Positions 1-4,528 of a DNA stretch of 6,658 bases are shown here, piece after piece (position 1 is the stretch's first letter; each line of letters begins with the position of its first letter). Both the position numbers and the translations under genes were made by a program. The notes under the pieces are model-generated. The model worked only from the letters and a program-made list of their open reading frames with translations. It was not told the origin of the DNA and did not search any database. The DNA lies in the NCBI GenBank assembly GCA_902803365.1, contig CADCPU010000302.1, positions 1-6,658 of the forward strand, read 5' to 3'. Origin of the DNA: Oscillospiraceae bacterium. Its GTDB lineage: Bacteria > Bacillota_A > Clostridia > Saccharofermentanales > Saccharofermentanaceae.

Positions 1-249
1 CAGTTCCTGTGCGGATTCTCCATGGAGACCGAGAATATGATCGAGAACAGCAAGGCAAAACTTGCCAAGAAGAATCTCGATATGATCGCAGCCAACAACG
101 TAAAGGTCGAGGGCGCGGGATTCGGTACGGATACAAATATCCTTACATTGATCACAAAGGATTCTCAGACAGAACTTCCGATAATGAGCAAGGATGAAGC
201 CGCAAACCGTCTTCTGGATTCTATTTTGGCTAACAGAAAATATTACTGA
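1..249 (+). CDS. coaBC: CoaBC C-terminus: phosphopantothenate-cysteine ligase domain (5'-partial)
   Basis: This is the last 82 codons of a gene that begins before the window. In the family, the C-terminal CoaB domain joins 4'-phosphopantothenate to cysteine using CTP, and the N-terminal CoaC domain decarboxylates the product, giving 4'-phosphopantetheine for coenzyme A synthesis in the cytoplasm. The visible part matches the conserved CoaB end: a G-F-x-x-E-T-E-N segment, then K-L-x-x-K-N-L-D-M-I-x-A-N-N, then G-x-G-F-G-x-D-T-N, then an L-P-I-M-S-K-D-E-A-A stretch and a short C-terminal helix. Reading is open from base 1 to the TGA at 247-249. The ATG at 22 is an internal methionine inside the conserved block, not a start. 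The stop lies 7 bp inside the convergent tetR gene, so there is no room for a dedicated terminator between them. The decarboxylase domain is outside the window, so a stand-alone CoaB cannot be excluded. Confidence 0.93.
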   Translation, partial: QFLCGFSMETENMIENSKAKLAKKNLDMIAANNVKVEGAGFGTDTNILTLITKDSQTELPIMSKDEAANRLLDSILANRKYY

Positions 250-851
250 TCGAAATTCGACAGATTAGCGTTAAGAGAGTATGTCTCGTTATTGGCGAGC
301 ATACTTGCTGCCATATTCTTGAGCAGTTCCTTCTGAGTTACGAGCCTTGTCGAGTTTTCGAAAAGGGCGTACTCGACCATAGTCTCTTCAAAACAGATTA
401 TCCAGCTGAGTATCAGATACCAGGATACGTTGAGCACAGGTGCCAACGCTTCGGCTTTCTGACGGAAACGTGCGAACTGTTCGCTCTTATATTTCTTGCC
501 GTACTCAAGGAACTTAGGTGAAGTATATACCTGATGCATGAAGCGGTATTCCTTGGCGTGTGAGTTGTTGTCAGGGTCTATCATCTTCTCGATATAAGGG
601 AAGATCTCTTCCTTGGACTTCGGCGCATTCTCGTAGAACTCGTCCTCGATCTTCTTGATGCAATGATCTGTACATTCGACGATCAACTGGTCCAGATTGT
701 TAAAATATGAGTAGAAGTTAGGGGCCGTCATATCACAGGCCTTAGCGAGATCCTTTATACCGGTGTCTCTCAATCCCGTCTCACAGAAACGTGCAAAGCA
801 CTTCTCCATGATCTCAACTTTTTTCTTTTGCTTATTAGCAGCTGTCAACAT
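243..851 (-). CDS. TetR/AcrR-family transcriptional regulator
   Basis: A 202-residue protein of normal length for TetR-family dimeric repressors. Residues about 10-57 form the DNA-binding domain: a helix with I-M-E-K-C-F-A-R-F, the turn E-T-G-L-R-D-T, then the helix-turn-helix I-K-D-L-A-K-A-C-D-M-T-A-P-N-F-Y-S-Y-F with N-N-L-D-Q-L-I closing the domain. It follows the family pattern, but Asn stands where Thr/Leu-Y is common (A-P-N-F-Y) and N-N-L-D replaces the usual K-S-K-E. Residues 60-190 are helical with aromatic and hydrophobic patches (Y144-F154 is W/Y-rich) and would form the ligand pocket and dimer face; the ligand cannot be predicted. The ATG at 851 is needed to keep the first helix, but only A/G-rich sequence, no real Shine-Dalgarno, lies before it. 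A promoter and inverted repeats upstream suggest autoregulation. No obvious target gene adjoins in the same direction, so it may act elsewhere or on the operon starting near 1209. Confidence 0.88.
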   Translation of the reverse strand: MLTAANKQKKKVEIMEKCFARFCETGLRDTGIKDLAKACDMTAPNFYSYFNNLDQLIVECTDHCIKKIEDEFYENAPKSKEEIFPYIEKMIDPDNNSHAKEYRFMHQVYTSPKFLEYGKKYKSEQFARFRQKAEALAPVLNVSWYLILSWIICFEETMVEYALFENSTRLVTQKELLKNMAASMLANNETYSLNANLSNFDQ

Positions 852-872
852 TTTTTCTCTTTTCTCTTTTCT

Positions 873-923
873 ATGTTATAGCATTGTAAAACATTGCTGT
901 TTCTTATACAGCACCGATAACAT
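873..923 (-). promoter_or_regulatory. Nested inverted repeats in the tetR leader (candidate operator)
   Basis: Three overlapping dyads lie between the tetR promoter and its start codon. ATGTTAT (873-879) is matched by ATAACAT (917-923). Inside are TGCTGT-N7-ACAGCA (895-913, perfect 6-bp arms) and AGCATTGT/ACATTGCT (880-898, seven of nine pairs). Two 19-bp palindromes sharing four bases is a layout typical of repressor operators, which suggests TetR autoregulation. As RNA the same repeats could also fold into a leader hairpin; the sequence does not decide between these. Confidence 0.5.
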
Positions 924-955
924 AAAACACAATTCCCATCCCTTTAACAGATTAT

Positions 956-984
956 ACTATATTCGTAATTTAATGATGTGTCAT
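956..984 (-). promoter_or_regulatory. tetR promoter (sigma-A type)
   Basis: On the minus strand, ATGACA (984-979) is followed after 17 bp by TATAGT (961-956); each hexamer matches consensus at five of six positions. Transcription would start near 949 and give a leader of about 98 nt. A short palindrome GATG-TGT-CATC (975-985) overlaps the -35 hexamer and could be a further protein site. A second TATAAT (956-951) overlaps the -10 but has no -35 at proper spacing. Confidence 0.6.
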
Positions 985-1100
985 CGTTTTTTCTGATTAA
1001 TTAACATTAGGTAACTTATCAAGAATTCAATTGGGTTCAATTTTATGGATAATGCGCAGGGGATTTACAGTGCTATAAACCGCTGAAATACAGGCAAGAT

Positions 1101-1127
1101 AGCGCCTTTGCCCCAGGGGTGAACGCT
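1101..1127. other. Compact hairpin of unknown role in the intergenic region
   Basis: AGCG (1101-1104) pairs with CGCT (1124-1127), and TTTGCCC (1107-1113) pairs with GGGTGAA (1117-1123) allowing two G-U pairs. That leaves a CAG loop and a CC bulge. No T-run follows on either strand, so it is not an ordinary intrinsic terminator. A weak GGCAA/TTGCC pairing (1093-1112) competes with it. It lies about 50-70 bp upstream of the -35 at 1173. Apart from this hairpin, 985-1128 holds no recognisable gene; a 10-bp-spaced TTCAATT direct repeat sits at 1026-1042. Confidence 0.35.
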
Positions 1128-1128
1128 C

Positions 1129-1154
1129 GTTAACTAATATGGAAATTTGTTAAC
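1129..1154. promoter_or_regulatory. 26-bp dyad, GTTAAC-N14-GTTAAC
   Basis: Two copies of the self-complementary hexamer GTTAAC lie exactly 20 bp apart. The 14 bases between are also largely symmetric, so 10 of 13 base pairs of the whole dyad match. The centre (about 1141) lies roughly 68 bp upstream of the likely start site of the promoter at 1173-1202, a typical position for an activator or an upstream repressor site. The binding protein is not known; TetR encoded nearby is one candidate. Confidence 0.42.
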
Positions 1155-1172
1155 ATTTTCTTAATAAAATTC

Positions 1173-1202
1173 TTGACTTTAGGGTGGTTACTATCATAAA
1201 AT
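1173..1202 (+). promoter_or_regulatory. Strong-looking promoter with AT-rich upstream element
   Basis: TTGACT (1173-1178, five of six) is followed after 18 bp by TAAAAT (1197-1202, five of six); CATAAA or ATAAAA at 16-17 bp are alternatives. The 30 bases before the -35 are almost entirely A/T with A and T tracts, like an UP element. Transcription would start near 1209, exactly where the pairing sequence of the structured region begins. Confidence 0.55.
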
Positions 1203-1206
1203 CGAC

Positions 1207-1394
1207 CTTGGAACACATAACGATCGCCTGCTGATCATTATTTCTCGTAATGAATCGATCCCTGTGGTTGTGATGTACTGTTTACCCTTATAATCGGTCG
1301 TTTAAACATTGGAGGAACAAGCCCCCCCAATATCCAAGTAACCTTCTTATCGACATCTTGAGCCTGCAGCAGGAGGCTTGGGATGTCTTATAAG
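1207..1394 (+). ncRNA. Candidate structured RNA or long 5' leader, no family recognised
   Basis: This stretch has no protein reading frame but folds in order. CTTGGA (1207-1212) pairs with TCCAAG (1333-1338) and encloses three hairpins. The first is GATCG/CGATC with CATTA/TAATG (1222-1260). The second is GTTTA/TAAAC (1280-1307). The third is ATTGG-x-GG with CC-x-CCAAT (1308-1331, containing seven consecutive C). Outside this comes a long hairpin: 14 bp between 1352-1365 and 1374-1387 (11 canonical, 3 G-U pairs), extended by CTTAT/ATAAG (1346-1350 with 1390-1394). A good promoter lies directly upstream. No T-run follows the last hairpin, so the RNA may continue into the genes at 1490 as a leader. 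I compared it by eye with SAM-I, T-box, c-di-AMP, c-di-GMP, tmRNA, RNase P and SRP RNA motifs and none fits; 6S RNA could not be settled. Fold drawn by hand, not computed. Confidence 0.42.
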
Positions 1395-1405
1395 TGGGAC
1401 TGCGC

Positions 1406-1434
1406 TTGACACCCGTACCTCACTATAATATTTT
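1406..1434 (+). promoter_or_regulatory. Possible second promoter for the small membrane-protein operon
   Basis: A perfect TTGACA (1406-1411) is followed after 17 bp by TATTTT (1429-1434). A perfect TATAAT (1424-1429) is also present, but only 12 bp from that -35, too close to work with it. Start would be near 1441, on a 13-bp palindrome CAACT-GAT-AGTTG (1440-1452) that could be an operator. If active, the small genes could be transcribed apart from the upstream structured region. Confidence 0.4.
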
Positions 1435-1489
1435 ATATTCAACTGATAGTTGTGAGAAAACTACGTTTGGTTATTTGGAGGAAGATATT

Positions 1490-1738
1490 ATGAATGGTGA
1501 GAAGGAAACGGTCATCACGGGACAATTAGCGTCAAAGTACATGGTCTTATCCGCGGTCACGCTCGTAGTGGCGATCACGGCAAGCATTATCGTACTCAAG
1601 ATCTGCGGATCGATCTTTGCGATCAATGACCTCGATGCGACGGTCACCGGCGAGAGGATCGGCGTGATCTTGTGGCTCGGCGGAATACTTTTCGCGGTCA
1701 TACGACTTGCGATCAAGCGTGAGGTTTCCGAACAGTAA
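1490..1738 (+). CDS. Small membrane protein of unknown function, two TM helices (82 aa)
   Basis: I do not recognise this protein. It has a short polar N-terminus (M-N-G-E-K-E-T), then V-I-T-G (8-11), Tyr17, a hydrophobic helix at about 18-38, a loop with several acidic residues (46-56) and a second hydrophobic helix at about 57-74, ending in a charged tail. Both helices should span the membrane, with the basic C-terminal K-R-E probably cytoplasmic. The ATG at 1490 is chosen because GGAGG (1477-1481) lies eight bases before it; a GTG at 1394 in the same frame would run back through the RNA hairpin region and has no such site. The next gene starts 20 bp downstream with its own strong ribosome site and shares the V-I-T-G / Tyr spacing, so the two are probably one operon and perhaps functionally paired. 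A leaderless secreted peptide, a pilin-like subunit or a small regulatory membrane protein are all possible. Confidence 0.72.
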   Translation: MNGEKETVITGQLASKYMVLSAVTLVVAITASIIVLKICGSIFAINDLDATVTGERIGVILWLGGILFAVIRLAIKREVSEQ

Positions 1739-1758
1739 GGTTTTAGGAGGAGGAAGAA

Positions 1759-1905
1759 ATGAAAGCTAGCGGTTCCGGTGTCGTAATCACGGGAAGGAAG
1801 ATGGTTACCTATCTTATGATCATTGCATTTATCGCAGTGGGTATCCTTATCTTCTTCAAGTTCGGCAAGAATATCGGTGAGTGGTTCAGAACGATATTCG
1901 GCTGA
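1759..1905 (+). CDS. 48-aa single-TM protein resembling a Flp-type pilin without Glu5
   Basis: The start ATG follows AGGAGGAGG (1745-1753) by five bases, among the strongest ribosome sites in the window, and the stop TGA (1903-1905) is followed by a terminator; both support a real gene. The protein has a 12-residue N-terminus ending V-I-T-G, a hydrophobic helix (about 16-33) and an amphipathic tail with G36, N38, W42, F43 and F47. Flp/type IVb prepilins have G, then four residues, E, Y, a hydrophobic helix with A-x-I-A-V, and a short G-x-N-x-x-x-x-F tail. Here Gly12, Met15-Val16, Tyr18 (+6), A-F-I-A-V (23-27) and the G-K-N tail all line up, but Thr17 takes the place of Glu5 and the leader lacks the usual basic run. 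I infer a Flp-like fold; true pilus assembly is uncertain, and no prepilin peptidase or Tad gene is in view. A small membrane toxin or bacteriocin-like peptide is the main alternative. Confidence 0.7.
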   Translation: MKASGSGVVITGRKMVTYLMIIAFIAVGILIFFKFGKNIGEWFRTIFG

Positions 1906-1925
1906 GTAAAACAATTAACAAGCAG

Positions 1926-1954
1926 GGTCGCTTCGGATCGGAGCGACCTTTTTT
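1926..1954 (+). terminator. Intrinsic terminator of the small membrane-protein operon
   Basis: GGTCGCT (1926-1932) and AGCGACC (1942-1948) form a perfect 7-bp GC-rich stem with a 9-nt loop, followed at once by six T (1949-1954). It begins 20 bp after the stop of the 48-aa gene. Confidence 0.88.
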
Positions 1955-1996
1955 GTGTTTTGTGACGTTAGGTTACAAATTGTTGGTCGGCAACGG

Positions 1997-2005
1997 TGAT
2001 ATAAT
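1997..2005 (+). promoter_or_regulatory. Extended -10 promoter of the lipoprotein gene
   Basis: TGATATAAT gives a perfect TATAAT (2000-2005) with the TG of an extended -10 one base before it. No good -35 is found at 16-18 bp (1976-1983 is A/T-rich). Transcription would start near 2012. This argues against the in-frame ATG at 2004, which lies within the -10 itself. Confidence 0.55.
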
Positions 2006-2030
2006 GAACTGCGGAAAAAGGAGCGCACTA

Positions 2031-2741
2031 ATGAGACGTTTTAACAAAACAATAGCAGCAACGATGGTGGCCTTGATGCTTTTTGCCGGCTGCAGCGAAA
2101 AAGCGACAACAGGTAAGATAAGAGAGATCAACGTATCCGGTGACGGGAAGTACCTGATAGATGAGGTGGTCCTAAGTTACGGAGCGACCGGCGGCGAGAG
2201 CTATCTTGTGATGCAAAGATCTGACAGCAAGAAAGTCGCCAAGGAAGGTGACGAGGAGCCGGCCGACGGAATCAAGATCGAGGATACAAGGGCCGGCTAT
2301 GGGATCGACTATGTTATCAGTTGGAATTCGGATGAGCAGTTCCATGCGTATTGGCAGGGCAGGGATGATATGTTTACCCTGGGGCGCTTCTACCTGACGG
2401 AAGATGGCGTGAGCACGCTTGGGAAAGGTAATATCAAAATCGAAGAGGATTCGTGGTTTGATGATTTTACGACAGACGGGGTCACGGTCAGGTTTAATTG
2501 TCATATCAAGATCACCAATGAATTGGACGAGACAGTCCCGTTCAGGCTCAGTGCCTTGGCAAACGACGACAACGGCAAGCTCCTGCAGAGCGCGGAAATG
2601 AAATGCGCCGATCTTTTAAAGATCGGTCCCAATACTACCGAGACCTTTGAAGTAGTGTTTACGGCCAAGAAGGGACCGGGCGATACGAAGCACGACCGCA
2701 ATCTGCCGCATATAAAACTGGAACCTGTTTACATAACATGA
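2031..2741 (+). CDS. Predicted lipoprotein of unknown function (236 aa)
   Basis: The N-terminus is a lipoprotein signal: basic M-R-R-F-N-K, a hydrophobic stretch and the lipobox L-F-A-G-C with Cys21 as the lipidated residue, so the mature protein should be anchored to the outer face of the membrane. After a short linker, residues about 29-125 are rich in alternating polar and hydrophobic residues and aromatic pairs (Y-V-I-S-W, F-H-A-Y-W). Residues about 150-236 look like a beta-sandwich domain (V-R-F-N-C-H-I-K-I-T-N, then F-R-L-S-A-L, then P-N-T-T-E-T-F-E-V-V-F), similar in style to the Ig-like domains of many Firmicute lipoproteins such as DUF4352; I did not confirm the family. ATG 2031 is chosen because AAGGAG (2018-2023) is seven bases upstream and the signal peptide then starts correctly. 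It stands alone between a terminator on each side, so it is monocistronic. Function unknown. Confidence 0.85.
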   Translation: MRRFNKTIAATMVALMLFAGCSEKATTGKIREINVSGDGKYLIDEVVLSYGATGGESYLVMQRSDSKKVAKEGDEEPADGIKIEDTRAGYGIDYVISWNSDEQFHAYWQGRDDMFTLGRFYLTEDGVSTLGKGNIKIEEDSWFDDFTTDGVTVRFNCHIKITNELDETVPFRLSALANDDNGKLLQSAEMKCADLLKIGPNTTETFEVVFTAKKGPGDTKHDRNLPHIKLEPVYIT

Positions 2742-2753
2742 CAAAAGAAAAGA

Positions 2754-2783
2754 CCGCAAGCTTGAAATAGTTTGCGGCCTTTT
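2754..2783. terminator. Bidirectional terminator between convergent lipoprotein and exporter genes
   Basis: CCGCAAGCT (2754-2762) pairs with AGTTTGCGG (2769-2777), nine pairs including one G-U, with a six-base loop. TTTT follows on the + strand (2780-2783), and the - strand reads TCTTTTCTTTT after the stem. It serves the lipoprotein gene ending at 2741 and the exporter gene ending at 2803. Confidence 0.82.
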
Positions 2784-2802
2784 AGTTATATGGGGGAAGT
2801 TA

Positions 2803-4515
2803 TCAGCAGGCTACTGTGTAGAGGGCTTTGAAGTAGCCGTTGTTCTTCATGAGAGAATCGAAGTTGCCTTTTTCTTCGATGGTGCCGTCCTTGATGACGA
2901 GGATCTCGTCGTAGCGGCGAAGTGTTGCTTCCTCGAGGTCGTGTGTTACGACGATCCTTGTCATGGAATCGAGGCTTAAGATCTCGTCGATGACTTCGTG
3001 TGAGGTCTGGGCGTCGAGTGCGGATGTTGCTTCGTCAGCCAGGAGGATAGGGGATTCCTTAAGGAGGCTTCGAGCGATTGAGATGCGCTGCTTTTCGCCG
3101 CCTGACAGGCCCTTGCCGTTCTCGCCGCAGAGGTAGCCGTCGCCGCGCTCGTCGATCAGTTTTTCGAGGTGTGCACGTGTGAGTGCGTCGTCGACCTTGT
3201 CGGAAGAGAAGTCACGGAACATCGTGACGTTGTCCTTGATCGAGGAATTGAAGATGAATACGTTCTGCTGGATGACTGTCATGAGGTCGTAGAGTGAATC
3301 GGTCGAGATGTCCTTGAGCTCGCGGCCGCCCATGCTGATGTTGCCCTTATAGTCGCCGTTGCCTGACATGAGGAGGTTCAGGAATGTTGACTTGCCGCTG
3401 CCGCTGCCGCCGACGATCGCGTAGGATCTGCCCGGGAGGAATGAGCAGTTGATGTCGTGGAGGACGTCCTTTTCGCCGTCGTATGAGAATGATACGTCGC
3501 GGAATTCGATGCCGGAACCGACGGATGTGATCTCACAGGAGCCTGTGGAACCGTTGTTGACGGAGAGGGAATCTGCGAGCTTGTCGATCAGACCAGAAGC
3601 TGCCTTCTTGCCTGCGAGCAGACGAGGGAGCTCGGATACAGGCTGAATGAGGAAGTTCATGAGGTTCGTGAACATCATGACGGAACCTGCAGTGATCGAA
3701 GGGTTACGGAGTGCGAGGTAGGAGCCGAAGATGAATACGCCGAGCTGTGCGACGAGGCCTGCGATACCGCCGAGGGAGCCTGTGATGATGGAAAGTCTCT
3801 TGAGGCGGAACTTGGAATCTTCGAGTTTTGTGTTTTCGCTCTCGAAAAGATCGCATGCTTCCTTTTCTGCTCTGAAGCTCTTGATGACCTGGAAGCCGCC
3901 GAGGCAGTCTGTAACTGCTGCCGTGAAGTCTGCACTTTTGTCTGAGACATCCTTTTGAACCTTTTCCATCTTCTTGCTCATTACGACTGAGACAACGGTC
4001 GGGATCAGCATGACTGCGATCGCGAAGCCCGTTAATGCAGGGGAAGATACGAGCATCATGATGAGAGCACCGAAGAATGTTACAGCCTTGGAGGCGATAG
4101 GGAGGAGCTGTGAGACGTAGTTAGCTTCAACAGCCGTGGCATCGTTTGTAAGTGCCGAGAGGTAAGCCGATGTGTTCTCTTCTCTGAAGGAAGCGATATT
4201 CTTGCCTGACAATAATGAGAAGATCATATCCTTGTACTGCTTCATAGCGCGTCTGATGAAGTGAGGCTCTGCGCTGCAGGAAAGTACTGTAAGAAGGAGC
4301 AGGAATGCGAGGAAACCGCCGCTTATGAGGAGCAGTTGATTCATCGTGAAGCTGCATGTTCCTGCGATGAGATCGATGAATTGTTTTAAGATCCAGGAGC
4401 AGATAAGTCCGACTGTTCCGGAGAGGATGGATGCTGTCATAGCCGCAAAAAGGGCGCAGTGATTCTTTCTGTAGAATTGGCGTACCAATTCCACACGTAC
4501 AGTGTTCTTATTCAT
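2803..4515 (-). CDS. ABC exporter half-transporter (fused TM and ATPase domains)
   Basis: At 570 residues this is normal for an MsbA/LmrA-type half-transporter that works as a homodimer (or with an unseen partner) to pump a substrate out of the cytoplasm. Residues 1-305 hold about six membrane helices (near 20-50, 62-85, 132-180, 243-268, 275-295). The ATPase domain has a Walker A G-G-S-G-S-G-K-S-T (369-377), Q-loop Q-Q-N-V-F (416-420), signature L-S-G-G-E-K-Q-R (470-477), Walker B I-L-L-A-D-E-A-T-S-A-L-D (490-501) and switch His in V-V-T-H-D (His525); all catalytic residues are present. There is no N-terminal C39 peptidase domain, so it is not a leader-cleaving bacteriocin exporter. The ATG at 4515 is preferred over an in-frame GTG at 4524 because GAGGTGA sits six bases before the ATG and overlaps the GTG. 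It begins 13 bp after the XRE-TPR regulator gene and is surely co-transcribed with it. Substrate not predictable; drug, peptide or lipid are possible. Confidence 0.93.
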   Translation of the reverse strand: MNKNTVRVELVRQFYRKNHCALFAAMTASILSGTVGLICSWILKQFIDLIAGTCSFTMNQLLLISGGFLAFLLLLTVLSCSAEPHFIRRAMKQYKDMIFSLLSGKNIASFREENTSAYLSALTNDATAVEANYVSQLLPIASKAVTFFGALIMMLVSSPALTGFAIAVMLIPTVVSVVMSKKMEKVQKDVSDKSADFTAAVTDCLGGFQVIKSFRAEKEACDLFESENTKLEDSKFRLKRLSIITGSLGGIAGLVAQLGVFIFGSYLALRNPSITAGSVMMFTNLMNFLIQPVSELPRLLAGKKAASGLIDKLADSLSVNNGSTGSCEITSVGSGIEFRDVSFSYDGEKDVLHDINCSFLPGRSYAIVGGSGSGKSTFLNLLMSGNGDYKGNISMGGRELKDISTDSLYDLMTVIQQNVFIFNSSIKDNVTMFRDFSSDKVDDALTRAHLEKLIDERGDGYLCGENGKGLSGGEKQRISIARSLLKESPILLADEATSALDAQTSHEVIDEILSLDSMTRIVVTHDLEEATLRRYDEILVIKDGTIEEKGNFDSLMKNNGYFKALYTVAC

Positions 4516-4528
4516 GTTGTTCACCTCG

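Noticed and set aside
1013..1040. CTTATCAAGA, as at the 5' end of SAM-I riboswitches
   Set aside because: The next conserved SAM-I segments (GGGACUGGCCC, GGCAACC) are absent and no methionine-related gene follows.
1081..1140. GGGGTGAA, as in the c-di-AMP (ydaO) riboswitch
   Set aside because: Only this short string matches; the conserved GGGGGA-CCCA and CCGUCAGCUAACCUCG parts are missing.
1171..1195. T-box-like motif AGGGTGGTTAC
   Set aside because: It resembles the T-box core, but it lies between the -35 and -10 of a promoter, lacks the following C-G-C-G and any terminator/antiterminator pair, and no aminoacyl-tRNA synthetase or amino acid gene follows.
1394..1489. N-terminal extension of the 82-aa protein from a GTG at 1394
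   Set aside because: It has no ribosome site, crosses a promoter-like region and gives no plausible protein sequence; ATG 1490 has GGAGG at ideal spacing.
1471..1914. 147-codon open frame on the - strand across the two small genes
   Set aside because: No ribosome site or promoter; the + strand frames have strong ribosome sites, membrane helices and a terminator at the right place.
1881..2030. Longer start for the lipoprotein gene (GTG 1881 or ATG 2004)
   Set aside because: The first would run through the terminator at 1926-1954 and the second overlaps the -10 element; only ATG 2031 gives a proper signal peptide with a ribosome site.
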